From Neckera pumila (lineage: Eukaryota; Streptophyta; Bryopsida; Hypnales; Neckeraceae): 64,000 bases of DNA. Location of the stretch: NCBI GenBank assembly GCA_963969595.1, contig OZ018417.1, forward strand, positions 13,828,501-13,892,500. The letters run 5' to 3'. Below, piece by piece: positions 12,091-21,843 of this stretch (the first letter of the stretch is position 1; every line of letters starts with the position of its first letter). Made by a program: the position numbers and the translations under genes. The notes below the pieces were generated by a model. The model did no database searches. It was not told where the DNA came from and saw only the letters and a list, made by a program, of their open reading frames with translations.

Positions 12091-12443
12091 AAGAAACTAC
12101 CAAATTGTGAATGATTAAAGTTCTAAAAAAAAAAAAATTGTATTTAGAATACTAACCATGGTGATTTAAACATTTTTCAAATGAAAAAACTTACTTGAGA
12201 TTCTTGTAAGTCAAAATGAACAAAAAAGTGTTGATACTTTAAGTTGAAGTATCCAAACCAACAAAAAAAAATTGATTTTTTTGTTACTTTAGAGCTGAAG
12301 TATCTGAATCAACAAAAAAAAAGTGTTGATTTTGTTAATGTGTACCAAAATCAACACAAACTGTTAAAATGGACAATACAGTATCTAATTCAACAAAAAT
12401 TTGTTGATGTTTTGTTGATTTGGACACTGTTTTTCTACTAGTG

Positions 12444-12767
12444 CACCCATGACCCCTATGGTCTAATCACACTTAGTATTATCTTTTGACCACCACTTGT
12501 GACTTCCATGACCATCGAGGTTTTAGGATATCAATATAAAGACGTCACTTCAAATCAAATCATTCATGTGGTTTTGGGACTCACTAATCTTCTTTGTGAG
12601 ATTGACCCTCCTACCAGCCTACAAAGATGTAGAAGTTCCCATGGTGAAGCCTCAATACTAGCTCACTACCCACATGACTTTCATCATTTACTAAATATTT
12701 GTAGACTCTTGTGTTGGGTTTTATATATTTATAAATCAAACAAATTCAAACAAACAAACAACCTTAT
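12444..12767. other. Short spacer
   Basis: No gene is supported. A 90-codon frame at 12499-12771 runs into the following TTAA element and its short CAAA tract, so it is not taken as real. Confidence 0.4.
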
Positions 12768-13935
12768 TTAACCCCTAAAAAGTCCCAAGGCCATTTTGTA
12801 GTCAAAAACCACTGAAAACTGCCATTTTTGCTGCGTTCACCTAAAAAACCGGAAAAAACATTTTTTTCATAAATCTAACCGTAAGATGTTGTGTTTGACT
12901 TCACTAAGATCATGTGGTAAAAATTTCATCAAGTTTGACCGTACGGATTGGAAGAAAATTGCATTCAAAATTTGAGCAAAAGTTTTTCTGTGTGCTGCCC
13001 TGAAATTTCAGATGACTTTGACTGCCATTTGTTGAAATTTTTTGCACTACAAACTTTGAGTTTAAAATTCTAACATATTGTAGATCATGTTAAGAACATG
13101 TCCACCAATTTTCAGAAGATTTGGAGACTTACAACATTTCCAAAAAAATCTTGCAATGCAACTATGTTCTGAAAAATGACAATACAATACTTTTTTTTGC
13201 AATGAGATTTGGTAGCCCATTCTTTCAGATCTGACAAATCCCAACGGTAGATAGAAAAATGCAGTCATTATTCACAAGATCCTCAAATAAAAATTTGAAA
13301 AAATTTTTTTACCTCCATTCTATGCAATTTCAAAGACCTATGGTATGAACAAAAAGGAAAATGCCATTGGGCAACTACCAAAAACGGGTCCATGATGTCC
13401 CCTGTAAAACCCAGTATGTTCTCCATTGCGTTCCCAACATTGAAAATGCAGGAGCTCCCCACCTTCATCGAAGATCCTTCATCTACTTCAATCAACTGCC
13501 TTCTTTGTAGTTTCCCAATAAATTTCACCATACCATGCATATGGACTTGCAGACCACATAGGAGTCATTGGAAGCATGAGGTATACTCCTAGGATGGGTA
13601 GAGAGTAGTATTTGCACAGAAAGCTTGCAAAAAAATTCTTCAAACTCCAGAGTGATGGCATATCTCCTACAAGTAAAATAAAAAATGCTAGGAGGCCATA
13701 AACAACAACATTTGAGCATTCTAAAATATTTAAAACTCTTTTGAAAATTATTAGTTATTGCCAAAAAAATATCCTAAAATCATTGGAAATTCATAATAAC
13801 AATCTTTTTTGTTTTTCATTTCATTTGAATTGTAAGTAGCCGTCACTGCAACATTTGCTTGTAAATGAAAAATGGCCAAACACCAACATTGTAAAAAATG
13901 AATGTGTAATTGATACTTACTTGTTCAACATCATC

Positions 13936-14316
13936 TCAACAAAGATTTTCATGGTATTTTTGGAAGCATCCTTTTTGCCAACACATGAACTTATTGCCAC
14001 AAGTAGGGCAATATGTTTTAGGTCTTGTCAATAGCAGTGAGCCATCATTGCAAACCACGCAATGATTTTGGACCTGCGTAAATATTGGATAGCACACTCG
14101 CCTACTGTGGGGTCCTTATTCAAATTTAGTACGTCTCTTTTGAAGCCATCTCGCAGTCAATAATTCGCACAATTTAGTGCAAAACTACAAATGTGTCATA
14201 GGACACTTTGGAGGATCTCGTGCCTTGCACTTGTCCACATAAATGATGTACATGTTCACGATGCTAGTGTTGACAAGGAAAAAGAAAACCCGATGCATCA
14301 AACCACACCCATAAGG
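13936..14316 (-). pseudogene. piggyBac transposase, C-terminal fragment with stops
   Basis: A single reading frame of 127 codons, read downward from 14316, has two internal stops and a terminal TGA at 13936-13938. Its first part, VFFFLVNTSIVNMYIIY, resembles the conserved hydrophobic segment that follows the catalytic core of piggyBac transposases (an asparagine followed by an aliphatic/aromatic run ending IIY). About 80 codons later comes a cysteine-rich block: HCVVCNDG, then YCPTCG, then FMCWQKGCFQKYH. That spacing (CxxC, CxxC, C, C, YH) is the C-terminal zinc-binding domain of this family, known to bind element ends. Nothing upstream in this frame continues past a TGA at about 14323-14325. 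The two stops and missing catalytic core make it non-functional. The family call rests on motifs plus the TTAA termini; a profile search was not possible here. Confidence 0.75.
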
Positions 14317-15069
14317 CCCCCCTCAAGGCCTCAACCGGGTCCTCTTATCCCCCAATATGCTGCATTTTTTTCCCTTCAAATTTCACCCAAAATGTTCCCA
14401 AGTAATGGCTTATGCAAAGGACTCCATTGCTTGGTTATACAATGTTATGTTCCCACAATAGAAAACAGGAACTACGTTAGGATAAATAACCTAGAACAAA
14501 AACAAATATGGAAATCAAAATAGAACAAAAATTGGACAAGAACAGAAATAAGGGAAAAGGAAATGAAGTTGTGAATGGAAAAGAGTGATGAACAAAAACT
14601 GATCGTAGACATTCAACAAAATTTGATCATGGACTTTGAACCAAAAATTTAGAGAAGAAGAAAGGATAAAATGTGCTAGCAAAGAAATAAGAAAAAAGAG
14701 GAAGGACCAAAAACAAAAAAAGAAAGAAAAATTGTGCAATATTTGATCAATGGTAAAAACGGACACAATTTTTTGACTCCCTCACTTGTCTCCCCAAAGT
14801 CATTCTAGGGGTGTATGTAAAGAAAATGTAAACCCTACTTTATGCTAGAAGAATTTATCTTGTATGCGCCTCTTGCTCAATTTGGGACCATTGATTGCAA
14901 ATATGAATTTAAAATTTGCAAATTCTATCATGTGTGGCAAATAAAAAATTTCAGCATTTTTCCTTGGGAATGAGCAAGGGGTTTGTTCATAAGGGAGGGA
15001 GAAAAAGGATAACATAGAGGAATAGAAAATTAAATAAAATAAGGAGAAAAAAAAAAAAAAACACGGACA

Positions 15070-15330
15070 GGGGCCAAGCAAACTCACCTACTTGCTGCAG
15101 AGTGCCTCCTCGTGTTGGGTTGAGGCCGGGGGCGCTCTCTGGTTGAAGATGCACTGACTGCTTGCTCCCAAGTCGGGGACACGCTCCCTTGAAGGTTCCC
15201 CGCTCTCTCCAAGTTCCCCGCCTGCTGCAGGGCTGCCGTGCAGACTGCCCTCCTCTTCTCCCTCGACAGACACCCGCTGCCCTTCCCAAATCCGATTTGC
15301 TCATCCAAAGACTGACCCCTTTCAAAGTCA
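15070..15330. other. GC-rich segment inside the long piggyBac-type element
   Basis: Markedly richer in G+C than its surroundings and open in more than one minus-strand frame, but with no ATG. On the minus strand it ends in AAG|GTAGGTGAG, a strong splice-donor-like sequence. It could be a 5' exon or promoter region of the lost transposase gene, or a captured host fragment. Neither is shown. Confidence 0.35.
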
Positions 15331-15628
15331 AAGGAAATTTGCCTAACCAGCCTGCCCCTCCAGTTTGGTTTGGGCAAAAATTCCCCATAACTTTTTCATC
15401 CGGCATCGGATTGGAATAAAAATTACATATCCACAAACCTCTCGGAAAGCTACACGTCCTCAAAAAGTTTCAAAAAATCACAATATAATTTCAGCCTGTA
15501 AATACCTACCCAAACTCCAAATTGTTCCCCGAGGGGACAATGGGACTTTAGGGGTTAAGGAATAGATGGTTACAAGTAAAATAAATTGACAAAGCTTTTG
15601 AACTCTTAGTAATTTTTTTTTGGTTCAC

Positions 15629-15687
15629 TTGAACTTCTAAAGGACCATTGTCCCTTCATGGGACAAAATGGATTTCAAGCATGATCC
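15629..15687 (+). mobile_element. Remnant of a type A TTAA element next to the LTR
   Basis: CTTCTAAAGGACCATTGTCCC and the following GGGACAAAATGGATTTC match the left end of type A elements. The homology stops exactly where the left LTR starts, suggesting that the retrotransposon inserted into an older TTAA element. The other half was not found beyond 22925. Confidence 0.55.
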
Positions 15688-15900
15688 TATCAAAAATGGG
15701 ATTGAAATACAAAACAAGGACAAGATATATTCACGATATAGAAATATTCAAGATTAAATACAAAATATATAAGTAATAAGAGGAGTTGTTGAGACTGTTC
15801 CTTGGTCTCGACATCTTCATATACTTAAGTTTCTTTTATTTTAAGCCTAAGTTTCTATTTTAAAGACCTAGAACTTCTACAAGGTTCTATCTCCATGACA
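15688..15900 (-). repeat. Left LTR (3' LTR of the element), 213 bp
   Basis: Aligns from GGGATTGAAATA to ATCTCCATGACA with the outer parts of 21844-22925. The LTR has the form TGTCA...TGACA; here the first end reads TATCA. It carries the single TTAA (in ATACTTAAG) that is interrupted in the other LTR. Confidence 0.85.
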
Positions 15901-15915
15901 TCACCTTCCTTTTTA
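15901..15915 (-). other. Polypurine tract beside the 3' LTR
   Basis: On the minus strand, AAAAAGGAAGGTGA lies directly before the LTR start TGTCA. This is the expected position and composition for the plus-strand primer of an LTR retrotransposon. Confidence 0.7.
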
Positions 15916-15942
15916 GCTCCGAGATCCTTCGAGGAGTTTGTT

Positions 15943-16163
15943 CTATCTAGATCTTGGTTTGCCTAGTTGTTGCCGATGAAATGCTTGGATCTTCAATGAT
16001 GCATTTATTAAATTTGAAGTAGGTTCCCAAGTACGCTCACTAATTGGATATCCACTCCAATGAACAAGATATTTTAGTTGACCTTGTCGTATCCTCAAAT
16101 CTAAAGTATCCTTGACTTTGTATTCTTGACAATCATCTATCTCTATAGGAGGCGGTGATGCTT
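15943..16163 (-). pseudogene. Integrase C-terminus with intact chromodomain
   Basis: An open stretch ends at TAG (15943-15945). It contains EYKVKDTLDLR (from 16125) and LKYLVHWSGYP followed by TWEPTSNL, a textbook chromodomain with its conserved aromatic residues (Y, W, W). Such domains direct integration of chromoviruses to marked chromatin. It is the best preserved part of the element. Confidence 0.85.
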
Positions 16164-16376
16164 GAATTCTATCAAGAAATTAGATTCTCTATAGATTTAC
16201 AAAAGTGAAGTGTGAAAAACAAGATGTACCTTCACGGATGCAGGTAATTCCAATTAATATGCAACAACATTGATTGATCTGTTTTTCAATTTGAAACGGT
16301 CCAATCCTGCGGTAGTCATGTTTATCACTTGGTCTGGAAGTCTTGATGTTGCATTGTAGTAGCCATACCTTATTGC

Positions 16377-17418
16377 CTACTTGAAAATTTGGTTGCTCTT
16401 TTTTTTCACATCAACAGATTCCTTGTAACAAACTTGAGCTTCTTCAAGATGTTCTTCTTTTGTAATTCTTTCATATGTGTTGCAAAATCCTCTACTGCAA
16501 GGCTCTCTCCCTTCCAGCTGGTAGCATATTAATCTTGGGGTGGTATCTATAATTAATACAAAATAAAATCTCTTCTGCAGGGCTCTCTCCCTTCCAGTTG
16601 GTAGCATATCAATCTTGGGGTGGTATCCATAATTAATACAAAATAAAATCTCTTGTGTAGATGCGTGCACGCTGTTGTTGTAAGCAAATGCGGCTAGTGG
16701 CATCAAAGAGGTCCAGTAATCTTGTTAGTAGTTGATAGTACACCAAAAATATTGCTCCAAGACTTGATTTATACGCTTCATTTGTCCATCTATTTGTGGA
16801 TGAATGCCTGATGAAAGCTTGATCTTCACTTTCAAAATTTAATTAGCGATTGCCAAAGTTTGAAGATGAACTGCGGTCCACGATAAGACACAATATCATC
16901 GGATAAGCCATATAGCAATAAATATTATCAATAAAGAGCTTAGCTATTTTCTTGCCTATGATTGTGTTCTTACATGGAACAAAATGTGCCATCTTTGAAA
17001 ATCGGTCTACTATTATACAACTACTATCAAACTCCAATGAAAGTGGCAAATCAATGATGAAGTCCATTGAAACAGATGACCATGGTTATTTTGGAATCGA
17101 TAGTGGTTGTAGTAATCCATATTAAGGCCAATGACGGAAATTCTTGAAACAGGAACATATATCACATAAAAGTAAAAATCCCTTTATAGTCTTCCGCATT
17201 TGATGCCACCAAAAATTAGGAGAAATGAGCTCCAAAGTCTTGTTGTATCCAAAATGTCCAACAGTTGGAAGGTTGTGACAAGCTTGCAAGATTTGGAGAC
17301 ACAGAGGTCCTTCAGGAATGTACAAACGTTCTTCAAAATATAGAAGCTTGTCTTTGATTTTGAATTTACTAGAATCTTCAGGCTTATCATGAAGGGCTTT
17401 GTTTGATATCAAGAACAA
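16377..17418 (-). pseudogene. Integrase region, broken
   Basis: From high to low coordinate: an H-H-C-C zinc-binding part (CHNLPTVGHFGYNKT, then LLLCDICSCFK; 17122-17418), the core start DFIIDLP with VDRFSKMAHFVP (16843-17067), and the segment PLAAFAYNNSVHAST with INYGYHP (16377-16706). They are in different frames separated by stops. A 79-bp tandem duplication (16498-16655) repeats the NYGYHP part. Confidence 0.82.
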
Positions 17419-17805
17419 GAGAGTCTTTGGTCAAGATTGTTTGGACATTTTCTAAGAAACTGGAGTCAATTACAATAGAAACAAAAATTATTTGTAGATG
17501 GAAACATTTACGCTTCAAAAGAGTGGTCCGATGTAAATCATACGTTCCTTCTCCTGCTCTTGGCATAAGATTGGATTGTCTAGATAATGCAACAGCACTA
17601 CAGCACTACTAGAAAATCATAACCAAATCAACAGAAAATCAATAGATTTTTGTTATTTGGGGTAGTAGAATGACTTTTTTTGTTGATTTTTTACTTTCTA
17701 TGAAAATCAATAGAATTGTATTAACCTTTTTGTTAATTTGAGCAGTGCAATGAATACTATTAGAAGATCAATACCAAATCAACAGAATTTTTGGGAATCA
17801 AGAAT

Positions 17806-17990
17806 TTTTTTGGAATCATTTTTGGAATCTTTTTTGAATTTTTGGGGAGTTTTTGGAATTTTTTGGAATCTTGTGGAATCTTGTGGAATCTTATAGAATC
17901 TTATAGAATCTTATAGAGTCTTTGAAGATTCTTATAAAAAAAATTTAAGTAATTTGAAATCTTGTAGAATCTTGTAGAATTCTATAAAAA
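17806..17990. repeat. Minisatellite of TGGAATCTT units
   Basis: Many short units of the type GGAATCTTGT and GAATCTTATA follow one another with variable length. No coding role. Confidence 0.75.
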
Positions 17991-18324
17991 ATTTATCCAA
18001 AGTGTATTTCAATACTAGCTCAATGCCTAAAAAATTTCAATGTAATTTAAATAAAGTTGTGATTAAAAATTGATGTTTGAAAAAGTCATTTTTTTATAAA
18101 CGAGCAAACCCAGGCAGCCACAACAATTAGCCAGATTCAATGGAATTGAAATTTTTTATCCATACTTTCAACAAGATAGTTGACGTAGTTCTAAAGATCC
18201 AATAGAGTTCTTTATACATACTTTATTTCAACAAGATTGTTGAAAATTTGATCCAATGGAATTCTATATTCATTCTAGATTTTTTTATTTAACTTAATTA
18301 TTCACAATTTGGTATTTTTTGAGG

Positions 18325-18657
18325 TCAGCAAAGTTTGGCGGTCTTTTGGGCATAGTAGAACAACTTTTTTTAAACACTTTGAACTATAAAAAATTAGAAA
18401 AACAAATAAACTTTCATTTCCAAAAATCCGTTTCATATTTGAAGCGTCCAATCAAAAGTTATGGGCAAAGTTCAGAGAGGGGTTGGAAAGAACATGTTTT
18501 TTGACATTTTCAAACATCCTCTTTGAATTTTGCCTATAACTTTTAATTAAAGGCTCCAAATCTCAAACAAATAATTTGATATTCAAACTTTTTCAAGTTC
18601 AACGTTTTTTGAAAAACGTTATTCTATTATGTCTAAATGGCCTCCAAAGTTTGTTGA
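18325..18657. repeat. Long palindrome inside foldback element, copy 2
   Basis: GGCATAGTAGAACAAC in the left arm faces GTTATTCTATTATGTC in the right arm. CCAATCAAAAGTTATGGGCA faces its near complement GCCTATAACTTTTAATTAAAGG. It is homologous to 11792-12090 but more diverged. Confidence 0.75.
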
Positions 18658-18720
18658 TTTTACAATTGCAAGAACAAAATATATAAAATTCCACAACCCA
18701 TACATATACTTGTAATAATG

Positions 18721-18763
18721 CATGGTCTAGTGGTTAGGACCCCCAGGTTCAAACCCCTATGGT
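18721..18763 (+). ncRNA. Truncated tRNA-like (SINE-type) module
   Basis: TGGTCTAGTGGTTAGGA is an excellent A-box and D-arm match of the tRNA-Glu/Asp type. GGTTCAAACCCC is a B-box match. Only about 10 bases separate them, so the anticodon arm is deleted and no working tRNA is encoded. It corresponds to the module at 11650-11722 of copy 1. Confidence 0.55.
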
Positions 18764-19129
18764 GACACCTGCCCACGTGGCTGGTTGCTAAGGTGGCGGG
18801 GTTGCCTAGGTGGTGGGGCTGCCTACGTGGCTTGCTTGTCTAGGTGGCACTGCCCCTATGGTAGGTAGAATAAATTAAAAAAAATCATGCTGCTCGGATT
18901 TTCCGGGTAGCAATTTTTATTTTTCATTGTTTTAAATTTTTAAATGAAAAAAAAATGAAAAAAAAATTATATTATCTTTTTGTCCAAAACAATGGAAAAA
19001 AAACAACAACTTTTTGTTATATTTTGTTCTAAACAATGCCCCGTAAATGACTAAAAAATCAACCGTTGTTAGTTGAATTTTAGTTGTTTTGGTTTTGACG
19101 TTTCTAGTACTGCAAACAGCCCTTGTTGT

Positions 19130-19977
19130 TTCCAGGCCAATATATAATACAAAAAATCAAATCTCAACAAAGACATATTCCAACAAGCTTGACAACAATT
19201 CAATACACGAGTTGACATGAAATATTCAAGATTTTTGTGATCAATATATGTGTTGTTACCTGGTAGGTAGCTCGCTTAAGTAGATGAGGCCATTCTTGGA
19301 AAGAGTCCACAATAGAAATTAATTCCTTATCATGAATTTTGTAGTTAATTTCTGCAGCATTGAACTCTTTGAACATTGCTTACCGTTCTTGGCGCAGCCT
19401 AATCTAACATAGCTTGAATCTTCTTTGAATCCATTGACATTCCCTTATTTGGAACAATATAACCAAGAAACTCTGGTTTAGATGTGTGAAAAACATTTTT
19501 TTCTAATTTTGCAAATAACCCAACGCTTCGAACCTTTTCAAGGACATGAAGGACATATCCCTCATATATTCTTCATATTGTGTTTCATCTTTGGAGTGTA
19601 TTAAAATGTCATCCAAATAGACCACAACAAGTCATCCAAAAATTCTCAAAATATATTGTCCAGTGTTGAAAAAAGGCTAGTCCCTTGATTAATCCAAAGG
19701 ATATAACGTTATATTCAAAATGGCCATACCTTGTCTGAAATGTTGTTTTTCATTTGTCTCCTTTTATACGTAACAAGTTGTATGCAATTTTAAAATTAAT
19801 CTTGGTATAAATTTTTGCTTGACTAAGTTGACTAAGAAGATTTGCAGTCAATGATAATGGATATTGATTCTTAATTGTTATCTTGTTGAGGCCTTGATAA
19901 TCTACGCACATTTGCAAAGATCTATCTTTTTCTTTACAAGTAGAATAGGAGCACCAGCTGGAGATTTTGAATGCCAA
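19130..19977 (-). pseudogene. Reverse transcriptase and RNase H, broken
   Basis: CVDYQGLNKITIKNQYPL (19750-19977) is the early RT motif. VYLDDILIHSKDE (near 19580-19640) carries the catalytic YLDD box. AEINYKIHDKELISIV (near 19300-19370) is the RNase H start region. Stops and shifts separate them. Confidence 0.85.
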
Positions 19978-20323
19978 ATGAAATTCTTGGCTAAATTTTC
20001 CTAATATATTGCTTCAACACTTAAATTAGTCTTGCAATAAGTTGTAAATCGGTCCAAAAGGTAGTTGTGTATTTTTCTCCATATTGATGGCACAATTGTA
20101 TGAGGTAACATATTTGCATTTTTCCTTTCAAAAATATCTTCAAAAGACTTATTTTGCTTTGGAAGCTTGCTCGTCATTGTCATTGCTTTAGCTATTGGAG
20201 TTGCATAGATTGCAAAGGTAGCATTAGTCTTTGCAGCATGCATGAATGCTCTCGCTCCAATGAATAATGGTTTTTGAAATTTTTGGCAAGAATAAGATTT
20301 AGGTTTTGCAGAGGACTCTCGCA

Positions 20324-20803
20324 CTAAAGGTTTTTCAAAAAAAAAAAAGTAATATTACAATTTGACCAATCAATTTGAAGATTATATTTTTCAAGCCAAT
20401 AAAATACTAGGATGATAGGGCTAGAAGGTGAACGGATAATATTGTATGTTATTTGACTATTATGATTTTTTGAAGTAGTTTGTAGAGGAATTGTTTCATA
20501 ACTAACATTCGAGCTAACATTGCCAGAAGATAGTGGTCTTCCATCAATAACCTCAACATGAACGACTTTTGTTTTTTGTACTAGGGATATTTTACGTAAT
20601 TTTGCAAAAGATTCATCTATGAAGCATGCAAAGTCTCTTGAATCTATCAAGGCATAAGTATCTAATTTTTGAAAACCAAACATATTAGTATAATAAAACA
20701 AGGTACAGGATTTGCAGATAATATAGGATCTGAAGTTGTTAAGGAGGATGTGGAGTTCAGCCGCACAATCCCTATTGTAGCTGAATGTTGTCGTTTTCTT
20801 CAA
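20324..20803 (-). pseudogene. Aspartic protease region
   Basis: ALIDSRDFACFIDESFAK shows the retroviral-type protease active-site region, with the usual DSG triad changed to DSR, so the catalytic turn is lost. WLEKYNLQIDWSNCNITF near its end is the conserved segment before RT in this lineage. The frame is open for 159 codons. Confidence 0.78.
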
Positions 20804-20849
20804 TGCTTATACTTTGAATTTGAGGCGTGCGTCGTTGATTACTTGGAAA

Positions 20850-21700
20850 ACCATTAGCTTTGTGTCCCGGTCCTCCATAATAAAGACACAATCCTTCTTC
20901 ATGCCGCCATTTCTCTACTTGGTCCGTCAAAGGCTTGACCAAACTGCATCAATCTACATTGGTTCTGGCACAAATGAAGTTGATGGATTTGGTGGTATTG
21001 GTGTTGTAGAGTCTGCTCAATATGATCCAAGAACCAATCTTTGTTCTTGTCGTCGCTCGAATAGCCGGTTGTCACATTGTACGGCTTGCATGATAGCCTC
21101 TGATACAAGAATAGGATCTGGCGGGTTTAATAGCAAGTCTTTAACGTCATCACGCAAGCCCCATCGAAATGCATTGATTAGCTTGTTGTTGTCCCAATCC
21201 CAATCATTCACTAGAAGTCAAAATTATGCTGCATATATTGAGGCCACACTCGACCAGTGCTGTAAAGACCAAGTTTTGTTGTTGCTGTTCAGACCCTATG
21301 GGTGTCGCCAAAAGTATTTTGGAATTCCGCCAAGAAAAGATCAAGATTTGCAAGAGTTGGGGTGTCCTTCTCTAATAAAGGGGAGAACCACAATAATGCA
21401 GCTCCCGTAAATAAGGTACCAATTAATCCCAATTGCGATTCAGCGATGGAATATCTTCAAGGCTGAAGTCAAAAAACAAATCACACCTGATTTACAAAGT
21501 CTCCGAACTTTGATCAATTGCCATCAAACTTGTTTGGGAGACTGACTCAAGATTCTTTAGCTGCAAATGGGGTTGAATTTGAGGAAGCATCTGGGAACAA
21601 TTGAGCTTGAAGCTGGTTGAAGTCGTTCAAAAGCGTTCCTAAAATTGTTATTCTCCTCTTAGAATTGTTGCATCATTCTCCAGAGATCCTCCATTGAAAA
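20850..21700 (-). pseudogene. Gag region with damaged zinc knuckle
   Basis: In broken frames: a FDGNRSKFR-like start, FLAEFQNTFGD, then FRWGLRDDVKDLLLN (within 21017-21211) and, near 20870, GLCLYYGGPGHKANG. The last is a CCHC knuckle with its second cysteine replaced by tyrosine. The order is typical for Ty3/gypsy gag. Confidence 0.75.
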
Positions 21701-21843
21701 TTCTTGCAGAAAGTTTGTATCATCCATCTTGAATCTCCTATAAACTTAAAAAGAAGTCTACAAAAGAAAAGCTTAGGGACAAAACAAGAATAGAAAAAAG
21801 AAAATTTTGACAAAACTGAACTTATTGTGTAGTCTTGACAAAC

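Larger units (their letters stand above)
11323..12443 (+). mobile_element. Foldback element with CACTAGTAGAAAA ends, copy 1
   Basis: The left end CCCTAGTAGAAAA and the right end TTTTTCTACTAGTG are inverted repeats, and homology continues about 40 bp inwards (AATCAACAAAA). Inside are a tRNA-like module with CCTAGGTGG repeats (11500-11722, minus) and a long palindrome (11792-12090). The same modules occur in the opposite order in the second copy (17604-19112). The CACTA-like start suggests the CACTA superfamily, but I cannot confirm a 3-bp target duplication. No transposase. Confidence 0.7.
12768..15558 (-). mobile_element. Long piggyBac-type element with transposase remnant
   Basis: Begins TTAA + CCCCTAAAAAGTCC (12768) and ends GACAATGGGACTTTAGGGG + TTAA (15555-15558), 2791 bp, close to the usual size of autonomous piggyBac elements. 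The outer few hundred bases at both ends are homologous to types A and B, which therefore look like deletion derivatives of such an element. On the minus strand it retains the C-terminal part of a transposase (13936-14316). I could not find the catalytic aspartate segments, so the middle of the gene is missing or unrecognisable. Confidence 0.82.
17604..19112 (-). mobile_element. Foldback element with CACTACTAGAAAA ends, copy 2, nested in the chromovirus
   Basis: The left end CACTACTAGAAAA and right end TTTCTAGTACTG are imperfect inverted repeats with AACCAAATCAAC-like continuations. The order inside is AATCAAC-rich region, minisatellite (17806-17990), palindrome (18325-18657), tRNA-like module (18721-18763) and CCTAGGTGG repeats. 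This is the reverse of copy 1, so both come from one family. The flanking triplets are CAG and CAA. It splits the chromovirus just after RNase H and is therefore younger than the retrotransposon. Confidence 0.72.

Noticed and set aside
14987..15463. 158-codon minus-strand frame in the long piggyBac-type element as intact transposase
   Set aside because: It begins with TTG, includes poly-F/L from a T-run and shows no transposase motif; only the 13936-14316 fragment is supported.
18721..18763. Functional tRNA gene
   Set aside because: A and B boxes are only about 10 bases apart, so the anticodon arm is missing; it is a module of a repeat element.
20814..21410. 198-codon plus-strand frame
   Set aside because: It is antisense to the chromovirus gag region, whose minus-strand motifs are recognisable.
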